A stretch of DNA of 64,000 nt from Pictodentalium vernedei. Its lineage: Eukaryota > Mollusca > Scaphopoda > Dentaliida > Dentaliidae. Every line of letters starts with the position of its first letter. The first letter of the stretch is position 1. This document shows, piece by piece, positions 20,830-33,109 of the stretch. The stretch covers positions 162,976,453 through 163,040,452 of the forward strand of contig CM062290.1 of assembly GCA_031216915.1 (NCBI GenBank), given 5' to 3'. Made by a program: the position numbers and the translations under genes. The notes beneath the pieces were generated by a model. The model was not told where the DNA came from. It did not search any database and saw only the letters and a program-made list of their open reading frames with translations.

Positions 20830-23800
20830 TCCTTCATCTAGCAGAGGAGGTGGTTTCACCTCTCACGGGCCTCACCAGGTCTCGAAATGAAGGTCCTAAC
20901 CTCGATTCGTCCCAGGTTGGAGGAAGGGGTATCAGTTTACAGACCATTGGGCCATGATCACATCCGATCCTTGGGTGTTAGATATTGTTCGGTCTGGTCT
21001 GTGGATATCCTTTTGGAGGCACTCCACTCTGCCGAGAGTGCCTCTTCCAACCCAAGTTCTTTCAAACGTTTCATGTCGGGAACTATTGATCACGAAGATA
21101 GACAATCTCCTGTCAAAGGGGACGATTGAGGTCGTCAAGAACATTCATTCTGTGGGATTTTATTCCCGCCTTTTCTTTGTGCCGAAGAAGGGCAGCTGAC
21201 TCCGACCGGTTATCGATCTGAGTATCCTGAACCAGTCTGTCATTGCTTCCAGTTCAGTATGGAGACATTCAGGTCGGTTCGCCACTCCATTCACCAGAGT
21301 GATTTTGCTTTCAGCATCGACCTGCGAGACGCTTACTTTAGCGTTCCGATTCATCGGACATCTCAAAAGTATCTCAGGTTCGCTTTTCTGGGGCAAATTT
21401 ATCAGTTCAAGGCATTGCCTTTTGGCCTCAACCTGGCTTCTTGGGCCTTCACCCAACTGATGATAGCCTTCCTTCACACTCAGTCCAGGGTGACTACTTT
21501 GGCATAACTGGACGATATCCTCCAGAGACACTTCAGTGCTGCTCTTCTGGATTCAGATGTCGTCATAATGTTGAGCCTGCTCATGTCGCTAAGGTTCTGA
21601 GTCACCAAGGAGAAGTTGGACCTGGTCCCTTCTCGGCCGTTTTGTCATCTGGGGATGGACTTCCATCGCACTCAGTCCAGGGTGACTACTTTGGCATGTC
21701 TGGACGATATCCTGCAGAGGTACTCCAATGCTGCTCTTCTGGAGTCAGATGTCGACATAATGTTGAGCCTGTTCACGTTGCTAGGGTTCTGAGTCACCGA
21801 GGAGAAGTCGGACCTGGTCCCTTCTCAGCCGTTTTGTCATCTGGGGATGGACTTCCGTACTCAGATGAATATAGTGGCGGTTCCCCGGGTGAGGACTGTG
21901 ATTCTCTGGGCTTTTGCCCTGACTCTGACCCAGTCCACATCTGCGACAGCTCGAAGTATTCTCCGCCTGCTCGGTCTCTGCTGTTCGGTGATGGATCTCA
22001 TTCCTTTAGGTCAGCTGCAGACCTCTCCAACACTTTCTCCTCAGTCTTTGGAGGCCAAATGTCGGTCCTCTGGATCTGGTGCTTCAGTTACCAGCATCTC
22101 TTCATCATCACCTTCTTCGCTGGATGGATATGCAGGGAGTTCCGTTGGAGTTCTGATGGCAGATGCCAGCGATCTCAGATGGTGCAGAATGTTGAATCCT
22201 CTAGGTCTTTCCCTTCACGGTGTATGGGACCAGGATCAAGCAGCTCTTCACATCAACCAGAAGGAGCGTCTTGCTCTTCTTCTGAGTTTCCAGAAGTGGA
22301 TCCCCCACCTTTCGAATCGTCGAGTCCTTCTGTTGTCCAACAATTCGACAGTGGTCACTGACATTCGGAACCAGGGCAGCACGCACTCAATTCCCATGTA
22401 CGAATTGGCTCGGGATCTTCTGCTCGCTCAGGATGTCAATGCTGGGGTGGTGGTTCGTCACATTCCTGGTCGTCTGTATGTCCCAGCCTATTCCCTGTCC
22501 CGACAGGGCAGGGTCATTTCCACCGAGTGGATGCTTCACGGGGCTGTGTTCCAGTCGCTTTGCGATATCTGGGGTCGTCCCCACATCAATCTTTTTGTGA
22601 CCCGTTGGAACCCTCAGGTGGACACTTTTGTGTCCCCATGTCTAGATCTTCTGGCTTTTGCCGTGGATGCTCTGTCACTCGATTGGAATGGTCTGGTCAG
22701 CTACGCCTTCCCGCCGGTTCTGATTCTGCCTCAGGTTCTAGCCAAGACACAAATCTGCAGCTGTCAAATCATTCTGATCTCTCCCCTGTCGCCTCAGCGG
22801 GTGTGGATCAATCAGCTCCGCTCTCTGTTGGCGGTGGTTCTACATTGCAACCTTCTTTGCCAAGGTCACCCGAGGAGGTTTCACATCGACCCGACTTCAT
22901 TGTGCCCTCATGCGTATTTTTTGTCAGATCCTGTCTCCTCCGTAGAGGTTTTACGAGACGAGCAGAGGAGTTCATTTCTTCTTCAAGGCGGCACTCCACT
23001 GATTTAGCCTGTGCGGCTAAGTGGATGGTCGATGGTGTGCTGATCACTCTCTTGATTATGCCGATCCTTCGATAACACAGATTGCAGAGTTTCTGGTATA
23101 TCTGTTTGATTCTTGGAGTCTTCAGCCTGTTTCCATCAATGGGTACAGGTCCATGCTTTTCGGAGACATTTTCCTATGTGGGTAAGCGTCGTATCGGCAC
23201 TAATCCGTACCTCTCCAAGCTTATTCGGCACTTTTCTTTGAAAGGCCTAGGATTTTGCAGCTTACTCCAAGATGGTATCTTTCTTGTGTGCTGCTTTTGT
23301 TGGGGCGGGGCGGGGGGGGGGGGGGGGGGGGGGGAGCACCGTTCGAACCTTTATCTCAGTTGGATATGCATTTCCTCACATACAAGACAGCTTTTCTGAT
23401 GGCTTTTGCCTCAGCCAGAAGGGTGAGTGAGCTTCACGCCGTCTCAGTTGATCCGACCTTTTTCAGGCGCTCTGCCAACAGTGTTACTTTATCACTGATT
23501 GCTCCTTTCTGGTCAAGAATCAGATGCCAGAAACTACTCCATCTCCTATCTGTATCAGTGCTCTTTCTTCTGCGGTATTACCAATCACTTTTTTGCCCAC
23601 GAGGTGTGTGCATTGTCTACCTTCTGGGCTTATGCTAACTCTGTCAAGTTGTCGGATGTTATGCAGGCAGCCTACTGGAGAAATGCTTTTACTTTCACCA
23701 CTTTCTATCCTCGTCAGTTGCAGGGGCAGTCTGAGGACCTTTTTTCTTTATCAACCCAAGCCATTTGGGTTAGGTCAGTTCCAGCCCTGTTCTTGGTACT

Positions 23801-24424
23801 GTCCTTTCTGTCTGTGTGTCACACAGGGCCATACGCCTCATCTCTCATTGCCGTTTACTAGTGGTTGTGATGCTATGGTTTTATAGGACTTGGGAACTCT
23901 TCTGTCCATGGTTCCACCACAGTTGGGTTATATGGGGGTTGGTTATGTGATTGCCTACTCATCTTGTCTGTTCAGCCTGTTGTAAACAATTATAAGATAG
24001 GTTGATATGAAATTTAAATTTTATAGTAAATTTCCTTTCTTATACCTACCACAATTGTTTACATGTAGGCCCTCCTGTCTTCTTATTAGGGTAAGAATCC
24101 TTCCTCCCCGCTGATCACATAACTCTAATGTTGGCAGATTCAAATCAAATGACTCGTTGGTATATGTCTGTGCACTGGTTCGGGAAGCTGTGGATTAGTA
24201 CAAGGAGAAGAGTATCCTATACTTGGTGTGTGCCGGTCACTCTCGACCTAGTTTTGGCTTATTTTTTGTTTGTGCTTTTGCAACACTTTTCTTTCTCAAA
24301 TCGCTTGGGAAATAAGAAAATAGAGAGTATTATTCTGAGTTAGGGACTTTCACTGTAATGCAAGCCTGTTGTAAACAATTGCAGTAGGTATAATAAGAAA
24401 GGAAATTTACTATAAAATTTAAAT
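20830..24424 (+). mobile_element. Broken DIRS-type tyrosine-recombinase retroelement
   Basis: A fossil. It keeps an RT/RNase H region (about 20880-22990), a tyrosine-recombinase region (about 23040-23830) and a right end with the internal complementary region (about 23977-24070) and right terminal repeat (ending about 24424). The protein pieces clearly resemble the element at 50291-57424 in the same order, but the terminal sequences differ, so it is a different subfamily. The left terminal repeat and Gag-like part are not seen. It carries many breaks, on the order of ten, so it is old and inactive. It lies inside an intron. Confidence 0.85.
23977..24424. repeat. DIRS fossil: internal complementary region and right terminal repeat
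   Basis: GCCTGTTGTAAACAATT occurs at about 23975 and again at 24364. The stretch at 24010-24070 (including TTTATAGTAAATTTCC) is the reverse complement of 24364-24424. In DIRS elements the internal region complementary to the outer tips lies just inside the right terminal repeat, which is what is seen. Confidence 0.7.
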
Positions 24425-25255
24425 ATTTGATTCGATTCGAAATCCTGAAGTGGTTTCGATTCGATTCAAAATCTGCTTTGCTATTCAGAAGTGGATCGAA
24501 TATCTGCAATTTCCCCAAAATGCCGCAATTGTATATATGTATTACCATAAATCGTCATTAAGACCATTCATTTAATCATTCATTTGCCAAACAATAATAG
24601 CTCATGTGAGGAGGAAATAAAAAACAAACTCGCATTTCAAAAATGTCTTTTCAAGCAGATCCCGGAGATGCAGTTTAATGAAGTCAGATGTGACCTGATT
24701 GATTTAAAATTAGAGGTTATTGACTGGCTTTATTATTAGTTGACCGGCTTTTCGGTAAATTTAGATCCTAGACTTAATCATGGCCTAGGTTAACGCGGTT
24801 CCTCCACATTATTGTCTATCAATACTGAGTCTGATATAGGCCAACACAGAAGAACCATGTGAACACGGGCCATGATTAAGTTAACCCAGACGTTGTCACC
24901 TACGCATGTGCAGTGAAGACATAATATCCATCCCTTCCATTTACATGATGCAGAATTGCAAATGCATGTCTTATAAAAGTTTAGATCATACAAATAGCAC
25001 ATTTCAACACATTGAAGACATTAATCTCAGAGAGTCAGAGACATAAATTATGTTGAGCGCCACTTGATATGTCGACATTATCGATATCTCAGAACATTTG
25101 AGAATGTACCCTCAATGTTGGTGTTTTGTCACATTAGTTTGTGGTATAAACAGTTGTGATGGTATTTGATTTGAAATTTGATTTGATGTGAAATCCATGG
25201 CCCTATTCGATTCGATTTGAGTAAAAAACGGTATTTGCCAAGCCCTATTTGGATT
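24425..25255. repeat. GATTCGATTCGA-bearing repeat region
   Basis: Near 24430-24490 the motif GATTCGATTCGAAAT occurs in several variants. Near 25200-25220 there is ATTCGATTCGATTTGAG. The pair may mark the two ends of one element that the DIRS fossil abuts. No gene is visible. Confidence 0.35.
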
Positions 25256-25499
25256 ATTGAGTTAACAATATTTCACTTCTTCTTTCCATACATCAACAGC
25301 ATCAGCTCATGATAGTCAATAAAAACACAATGAAAAAGTCTTCTTTTAAGAGATGCAGAGTACCGAGAATTGTTTATCTTACCGTAACAAGCTATGGTTG
25401 GGTTAGGCTGGGAAAAACCATACAATTCGTAAGCTGGAAATACAAATTGTTAGAATCTCTGATGTCCATGTGGAGTGTCAACTGTGAACAATATTGCCA

Positions 25500-26400
25500 T
25501 TGAATGAAGAAAATCCCTGATATATGGGGGAGGGAGGGGTTGTCAAATACAAGTTCATTAAAATTAAGCCCAGTGGTTCATATTTGGGCTCCATACAGGT
25601 ACCCAAATTTAACTTGGTGCAGTATGAGAAATATTCTTCAAAGAATCTTCTCCAGAACCACCAGTCAGAATCTCTTGATATTTGGTATAAAACATTGTTA
25701 TCGGGATCTGATTTAAGTGTGTTCAAATCAAGTCCCTCAGTTAATATTTGGGCACCTTTGGATTTTAACTAAGTGCACTACAAAGAATAATCTTCAAAAA
25801 TCTTCTTCAGATGCACCAGTTAGAATCTTTAGATATTCGGTACACAGCATCCGTCGAGGGATAAGATTCACTTAGTTCAAATCAAGTTCCTGGGTTGATA
25901 TTTGCATTCCTATGGGAGCCCAAATTTTAACGTAGTGCTCTGCTGGGAATACTCTTCAAAAATCGTCTCCAGAACCATCAGTCAAAATGTTTTGATATTT
26001 GGTATACAACATCCTGGGGAGTGGCAGGCAATTTCAGGTTTGTTCCCATAAAGTCCTTGCGTTAATATTTCCCGAATTTTAACTTGGTACAAAAGAGGAG
26101 TATTCTTTAAAATCTTCTCAAGAGCTACCATTCAGAATTTTTTGATACTTGCTATACAATATCCTAGCCAGGCACAGATTCAAGTTGGTTCACAGCAAGT
26201 CCCTGGATTCATTTTAACTAAGTGTAATAGGACAGATCTAAAAAAAAAAAATCTTCTTCAGATCCACCTTTCAGAATCTCTTGTTATTTGAAATATGGCA
26301 TCCTTGGGAGGGGGTGTCAGATTCAAGTTTGTTCACGTTAAGTCTGTAGGTTGATATTTGGACTGCCTAGTTTTGCATTACTGGAAATCTGGGCATCAAT
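25500..26400 (+). repeat. Tandem array, family E, diverged
   Basis: About five irregular units of 160-180 bp share 'tc.agaatc..ttgatatttggtat', 'caaatcaagtccc', 'ttaatatttgggc' and 'aaattttaact'. The same unit fills 33110-34600 (minus) and 37440-39000 (plus) inside the palindrome. It is HINE-like in style. 26400-27246 has a C run near 26555 and 'ccaaaggggatttt' repeats near 26790, otherwise nothing. Confidence 0.7.
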
Positions 26401-27246
26401 CCTGTAGTTGCATCTCAATACTTGAAAAAATCATCTGACATGGACAACAGAGTTATAGATATTTACATGACTTCATTCCTTTGTAGTGTGTTAACTAGTG
26501 ATAGATGCTAATTATATCTTTCTTTAAACAAGTTTTGTCAGGTGAGTACCTGCCTCCCCCCCCCCCCCCCCCTCCTGTCCTTGTCATGAGGGGTTGTAGA
26601 TGTTTTTGAAGCAAAACTGCTCATCTTGAAAAGTTAAACGATTGAAGAAGTATATATTTTATAAATATGATCACCTTTGTCTCTTTGTTAATCCTTTTAG
26701 ATGTAATCTTAGAGGATTTTGCTGCCTCTGAAAATTGAAGTTAGCGAGGAGATTTTGACAGCCTCTGAAAATAAAAGTGAGGGGATTATGTCCAAAGGGG
26801 ATTTTTTCCAAAGTGGATTCCATCCTAAGGGAATTTTTTTCCAAGGAGATTTTGTCTGGATACCTAAAATCAAGTCTGTTTCACAATTATTTGAGCAAAA
26901 ATTTGATAGTGCTAAATTTTATGTTGCACTTGTGTTGCACTTGCAGAATTTCACAAAATATGCAAAGAATTGTCATAGTTCTTACAAGTGAATTCCCCAT
27001 GGGACCCTGGGAAGTGGAACAATGCTTGTTTATGGTGGTAAACAAGTTCTGCTTTACTAGTAAATTAGGACATGGTAATCAATGCCTGGGGTGGAAATCC
27101 TCTATAGTGTGCAGCTAAGGTATAAACGATTGGCTAAACTTTACTTCATATCAACGATGAGATCATGCTGTGGCCATAGATGCTGAAATGACCCAAAACA
27201 CTGAGGGATTCAGCTTGTAATTCTAAAATTGTTTTGTGTTTTTCAG

Positions 27247-27345
27247 TTACTTCGAAGACATTCTCCAAACATGTTTATACAGATTCTAGTTCATCTTCAT
27301 GACTCTGGAAACATTCCACTAGACTTGGCTGTGAATTTACTGCAG
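27247..27345 (+). CDS. Host gene exon (33 codons)
   Basis: Acceptor TTGTGTTTTTCAG and donor CTGCAG|GTTGGT bound 99 bases in phase 0 at both ends. The peptide starts LLRRHSPNMFIQILVHLHD, continues SGNIPLDLAVNLLQ, and reads as two amphipathic helices. Its frame continues that of 6916-6993 and suits the downstream exons. It looks like part of an alpha-helical solenoid of the kind found in vesicle-tethering or scaffold proteins, but this is only an impression. Confidence 0.65.
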
Positions 27346-27805
27346 GTTGGTTGACCTTTGTAAATGGGGTATCAAGGACTGCCTTGGATCCAAACAAAAT
27401 ACAATACACATGCCTTTACATGAGCATGTTGAAAGTGAATGGCTGTTTTCTTGCCTGTACTAAACAAAGCTGAGTAACAAGTCAATTTCCGATCCCAACA
27501 CCATAGTATCTAGTACAAGTCTTTACATTTGAATTTATTCAATTGATCGTAGTTGTATTAAAATCTGAAGGAAAGGTAAGCCTTGCATATTAGCCAAATT
27601 TTTATTTTAGGCAAATGTAATGTATGGGTGTGACCATTCAATTTTTATGTAGAGCACCTATAATTGGGACATTTAGTGAGAGTTTTGGATGTCATTTATC
27701 CCATAATTGATATATATATATATTGGGAATTTAACTGTTTTATAACTGTGATTTATTTCAGAATGCTGTTATGTAATACACTGATGGAAAGGCCTCACTG
27801 AGTTT

Positions 27806-29000
27806 TTATGTGTACCCATACTATGTATGGTATACATAATGCCGGCATCTGGGGTGACCATCCGTCGTTCGTCCATCCTTTGTCCATCCGTCTGTCCGTA
27901 TGTCCTTCTGTCCGTCCATCTGTCCGTCCTCCATCCATATACATTTCTTTGGCATTCGATAACTTGAAAAATATTGCTTGGATTGTCAAGTTACTTTACG
28001 TTTGTGTTCAGGTTTCTGATGTGCTGAGCTGTATAGTTTTTGGTGTAAATCGGATAATTTGATCCTGAGATATTAACCCTTTATCCTTCAAATTGAAAAT
28101 TCCTCCAATCCCTTTGGCATTGATGTGCCGAGCTGTATAGTTTTTTGTGTAAATCTGATGATTTGATCCCGAGATATTAACCCTTTATCCTTCAAATTGA
28201 AAATTCCTCCAATCCCTTTGGCATTCGATAACTTGAAAAATATTACTTGGATTGTCAAGTTACTTTATATTTGTGTTCAGGTTACTGATGTGCCGAGCTG
28301 TATAGTTTTTGGTGTAAATCTGTTATTTTGATCCTGAGATATTAACCCTTTATCCTTCAAATTGAAAATTCCTCCAATCCCTTTGGCATTCGATAACTTG
28401 AAAAATATTGCTTGGATTGTCAAGTTACTTTATATTTGTGTTCAGGTTACTGATGTGCTGAGCTGTATAGTTTTTGGTGCAAATCTGATAATTTAATCCT
28501 GAGATATTAACCCTTTATCCTTCAAATTGAAAATTCCTCCAATCCCTTTGGCATTCGATAACTTGAAAAATATTGCTTGGATTGTTAAGTCACTTTATAA
28601 TTGTGTTCAGGTTGCTAATGTGCTGAGCTGTATATTTTTTGGTGTTAATCTGATAATTTGATCTGGAGATATTAACCCTTTATCCTTCAAATTGAGAATT
28701 CCTCCAATCCCTTTGGCATGAGATAACTCAAAAAAGATCAATCCGATTGTCATGTTTCTTTATATATTTATTCAGGTTACTGATGTGCTGTGCTGTATAG
28801 TTTTTTTATGTAAATCTGATAATTTGATCCTGAGATATTAACCCTTTATCCATCAAATTAGACACTCCTTCAATCCATTTCTGTATGTACCCATACCTTG
28901 TATGGTGTACATAATGTCAGCATCCGTGGTGGCCCTCCGTCATACAGCTTTCTACTAGTTGCGCGTATGGGTACACATCTGACGATTTCAACGGCCTATT
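27806..29000 (+). mobile_element. HINE-like element, family B, copy B1
   Basis: The head is TATGTGTACCCATACTATG, folding on its neighbour GTATGGTATACA, followed by GGCATC..GGGTGACCATCCG and a (TCCG/TCTG)n tract. The core is about six units of ~165 bp with ATTCGATAACTTGAAAAATA, GATATTAACCCTTTATCC and AATTCCTCCAATCCCTTTGG. The tail is TATGGGTACACATCTGACG, then GGCCTATT. A second, longer copy is at 40609-42511. The tail abuts the head of family C at 29004 with only T residues between. Confidence 0.75.
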
Positions 29001-29003
29001 TTT

Positions 29004-30145
29004 AGCTCAACTTTGACGAAGTCAAATTTGAGCTATTGTCATGGCCCGTCATCCGTCTGTCCGTCTGTCTGTCCGTCCGTCTGTCCGTCTGTCCGTACGT
29101 CAACAATTGGCTATGGCTCGGGCTAGAGGTCGTATTTATGAACCGATCTTTACGAAACTTCTTGTGTATCTTTGTTATGACCCTGGGACGGGAACAAGTG
29201 TTTTTAGGTGTGGTCCGAAATTCAAGATGGCTGCCAGCGGCCATTTTGTACCGATGATGCAAAAATCAGTTTTTTGTACAGAACTTCTGTATGAAAGTTC
29301 TGATTTGAATAAAGTTTTGTATAAATGTTTAGTACCATGGGATACATCACATATAATACGGGTTTTTTTCTCGTGCGTAAATTATGCAAATTAGACTGAC
29401 TTTGATTTATTTAGTGTTACTTTCAGAGCTGTAAGTGCCAAGCTGCTATGGCTCGGGCTAGAGGCCGTATTTATGAACCGATCTTTACGAAACTTCTTGG
29501 GTACCTTTGTTATGAACGTGGGACGAGAACGAGTGTTTTTGGGTGCGGCCCAAAATTCAAGATGGCTGCCAGCCGCCATTTTGTACCAACGATGCAGAAA
29601 TCTGTTTTTTGTACAGAACTTCCATATGAAAGCTCTGATTTGAATAATTTTTTGTATGAATGTTTAGTACCATGGGATACATCACATATAATACGGGTTT
29701 TTTTCTCGTGCGTAAATTGTGCAAATTAGACTAATTTTGATGTTTTTTGGGGTTACTTTCAGCACTGTAAGTGCTAATGCCAATACGGCTCGGGCTAGAG
29801 GCTGTATTTATGAACCGATCTTTACGAAACTTCTTGGGTACCTTTGGTATCACCGTGGGACGAGAACGAGTGTTTTGGGGTCCGGTCCGAAATTCAAGAT
29901 GGCCGATGGCAGCCATTTTGTACAAAATTAGGTGCAATCAGATTTTTGCACAGAACTTCCATATGAAAGCGCTGATTTGAATAATTTTTTGTGTGAATGT
30001 TTAGTACCAAGGGATACATCATATATAATACGGGTTTTTTTCTCGTGCAGAAATTATGCAAATTAGATGAACTTTGATTTTTTCAGTGCGACTTACACAC
30101 AGTAAGTACACATGTCAATACGGCTCAGACTAGAGTCTGTATTTA
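29004..30145 (+). mobile_element. HINE-like element, family C, copy C2, head half
   Basis: The head (AGCTCAACTTTGACG...), TCTGTCCG microsatellite and two-and-a-bit core units run on plus to about 30145, stopping inside a unit at AGAGTCTGTATTTA. Compared with C1 (around 9125), the next bases expected are TGAACTGATCTTCAC; these are found at 36129 on the minus strand. The element is therefore whole in content but divided by a rearrangement. Confidence 0.75.
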
Positions 30146-31855
30146 ATAATAATAACTCTTTGGCTAGCCGCTGATTTGTCGCGGTCCTCATAAGAGAAGG
30201 CCATCATTCCCCCTGCACCCCACCCCCTCTTCCCCTCCTCTCCTCCCAGCATTCAGATATAAACTGCTTAATAGTGTCCCTCACTTCCTCTTTTTCAATT
30301 TCTTCAATAAGCATTCCTACCCTCTCCCTCGTGTCCGCCTTCAGCCATCTATCCTTTGTTTCTTCACCCCACTTCTGCATTATTCTTCCAGTAAATTTTA
30401 TTCTATGAGGTATATACTGTGGGCATTCCAAGAGAAAATGTTCCAGGGTCTCCACTACTCCAGAGTGGCACATTTGGCATCCCTTTTCCCCATCTCTCCC
30501 AATTTTTCCCCGAAGCTCCAGTGATCTTGATCTCAGTTTGAACAGCAGTGACCCTCCAAAGGTGCCATCTAGGTACTTCTCAAAAGCTGGCTTTTCTTTA
30601 TATTGTAACCCCTGCAGTGATCTTTTCACGCTAACCCCTGCTCGCCAGTTTCGATTGCAATCTTCCATGACTCTCTCTTTGACAAACCTTTTGCCTTCTT
30701 TCATTCCTACTTCTATGTTTGTGACCTCTATAGAGTAATTGTCCATTAGTTCCCTCACATGTTTTGACCACCCCGTTTCTATATTAGAATTCCAAATGGT
30801 ATCGAGCATCAATTTGCACCACCGGTTGTCAGGCAGGTTTCTCAAGTAGTTAAAGTAACACAGTTTTCCCAAATCTACCCTGTCCTTGATTTTCATCCAC
30901 CCAAGCTCCCCCCTTACTGCTTCCAAAGCTGCAGCATTACTTGACCCTGTTATCCATCTGCCGGCATCATTCTGAGTACTTTCCAACTTCAAATTTCGGA
31001 CCGGACCCCAAAACACTCGTTCTCGTCCCACGGTGATACCAAAGGTACCCAAGAAGTTTCGTAAAGATCGGTTCATAAATACAGCCTCTAGCCCGAGCCG
31101 TATTGGCATTAGCACTTACAGTGCTGAAAGTAACCCCAAAAAACATCAAAATTAGTCTAATTTGCACAATTTACGCACGAGAAAAAAACCCGTATTATAT
31201 GTGATGTATCCCATGGTACTAAACATTCATACAAAAAATTATTCAAATCAGAGCTTTCATATGGAAGTTCTGTACAAAAAACAGATTTCTGCATCGTTGG
31301 TACAAAATGGCGGCTGGCAGCCATCTTGAATTTTGGGCCGCACCCAAAAACACTCGTTCTCGTCCCACGTTCATAACAAAGGTACCCAAGAAGTTTCGTA
31401 AAGATCGGTTCATAAATACGGCCTCTAGCCCGAGCCATAGCAGCTTGGCACTTACAGCTCTGAAAGTAACACTAAATAAATCAAAGTCAGTCTAATTTGC
31501 ATAATTTACGCACGAGAAAAAAACCCGTATTATATGTGATGTATCCCATGGTACTAAACATTTATACAAAACTTTATTCAAATCAGAACTTTCATACAGA
31601 AGTTCTGTACAAAAAACTGATTTTTGCATCATCGGTACAAAATGGCCGCTGGCAGCCATCTTGAATTTCGGACCACACCTAAAAACACTTGTTCCCGTCC
31701 CAGGGTCATAACAAAGATACACAAGAAGTTTCGTAAAGATCGGTTCATAAATACGACCTCTAGCCCGAGCCATAGCCAATTGTTGACGTACGGACAGACG
31801 GACAGACGGACGGACAGACAGACGGACAGACGGATGACGGGCCATGACAATAGCT
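29031..31855. repeat. Palindrome 1: 864-bp arms
   Basis: Bases 29031-29894 and 30992-31855 are reverse complements with no length change (paired coordinates always sum to 60886). The loop 29895-30991 holds the rest of the C2 head half and a LINE fragment. On the left the element's own head precedes 29031. On the right the arm stops abruptly at AGCT|CCCC, so the left arm is the native one. Confidence 0.95.
30146..30991 (-). mobile_element. 5'-truncated LINE, C-terminal end of ORF2
   Basis: On the minus strand about 260 residues are open, beginning LKLESTQNDAGRWITGSSN, with the post-RT features of non-LTR ORF2 proteins and a C-terminal CCHC-type finger (CQMC ... LEHFLLEC), ending in a stop near 30204. 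The 3' end is GCCAAAGAGTTATTATT, an ATT-repeat tail. RT and endonuclease are absent. A 303-residue frame running on to 31115 is an accident of fusion with the repeat arm. The clade cannot be fixed. Confidence 0.75.
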
Positions 31856-31859
31856 CCCC

Positions 31860-32060
31860 GACATGTGCTCCATCAACGTGCAGTATGCCTTAGTACATAA
31901 TGCCACTGTGCCACCACGTGGGCGATCAGGATCAAGTTCCTTGCCTTGCCTAAGGACACAATGCAGTTACTCCTGGTGGGGATCAAACTTGGACCTTTCA
32001 GTTTGAAGTTCAATGCCATAACCACTGAGCCACTGATCTCCCTCTCATCCTGCACCAATG
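31860..32060 (-). repeat. SINE cut by palindrome edge (mirror copy)
   Basis: This is the inverted copy of the SINE at 40000. It begins abruptly at ACATGTGCTCCATCAACG and runs to the tRNA-like head near 32045. The missing 3' part shows that this is the derived side. Confidence 0.8.
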
Positions 32061-32111
32061 TCCTGTCAATAATACAGTATGAAAAGAAAAACATAATGAC
32101 ACTTGACTAAA

Positions 32112-32314
32112 TTAACCCTCTGCACACTGATGTCAAAATACCAAAGTTTTCAACAGCAAATTTTTCCCACAATGCAACAGACAATTTAATAAATTATATC
32201 TGTTTGACAGAGCTCTGTCAAACAAGATGTAATTTGTTAAATTCTTCATGCTTGATGTGCAATTTTGGGTCAGTGATGAAAATTGTGAAATACTACCAGT
32301 GTGCTAGGAGTTAA
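32112..32314. mobile_element. TTAA MITE, family 3 (left palindrome arm)
   Basis: TTAACCCTCTGCACACTGATG opens and an inverse ending in GTGTGCTAGGAGTTAA closes 203 bp. The centre is the hairpin TTTGACAGAGCTCTGTCAAA. The mirror copy lies at 39729-39931 and an independent relative at 45188-45398. Confidence 0.8.
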
Positions 32315-33109
32315 AGGGAGTAGTCTGTGATTAATTAATCAGTAGGCACCCCTTTGATCTTTATAAAGAACCAATAAAAAACCATAAGTGAGACATTTGT
32401 TTGTTGTTTGTCTTTTTATGTAAGTTTTTGTTGTTGTTTGTTTTCTTCTGTTTTTTTTTTTTTGGGGTGGTGGGGTGGACGTGTGAGAGAATGACCACAA
32501 ATGACAAACTAAACTACACCGTAAGTATTTTACAAACAGAAGATTCCATTTCGCAGTATTGGGGTGTAAAGGACCTGTGCCGAACAGAATAACAAGAGGC
32601 CCCACAGGGCCTGTAGTGATCACCTTGAACAGAACCCAATATAAACAGAGGCCAAGAATGAATCTTCATTAAGCAGTCAATTTCCATAAGATCCATTGTC
32701 AATCATTGAGCCTCTCAGGAGTGACTAAAATAGTTCAAGCATCATGCCTTTTCGTCAGTTAATCATAATGTAAAAAGTGGAGCTCCCTATTTTAGGCCCT
32801 TGATACAATCCATGAGGATTAATCATAGTTACACACCTTTAGACGGTATTTAATAAAAAAAATTCAAATTCTTCAGCTACATTATAAAATTAATATGGAA
32901 TTATGTTTCTATTTTGAGCACACAATGTGTCCAACGATAGCTAGGGTTAATTCTTTTCATATAAATCAAATATCTGTTCCCCACTTATGCTGCATATCAA
33001 ATTTTGTTAAAATCAGACTAAGAGTTCTGAATAGTGAACTAGAGATGTTGTATACCAAATATGAAAGGATTCTGACTGATTGATCTGAAGAAGAAAATTG
33101 TTAAAGAAA

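Noticed and set aside
21441-22361. 306-residue frame inside the DIRS fossil
   Set aside because: It lies largely in another register from the RT/RNase H homology and is a by-product of the broken element.
30204-31115. 303-residue minus-strand open frame
   Set aside because: Its first ~40 residues come from the family C repeat arm and the rest from a LINE fragment. The join is a rearrangement breakpoint, so it is not a gene of that length.
32339-32623. Paired frames on opposite strands mirrored at 39420-39704
   Set aside because: They are duplicated only because of the palindrome; composition and a T/A run suggest non-coding DNA.
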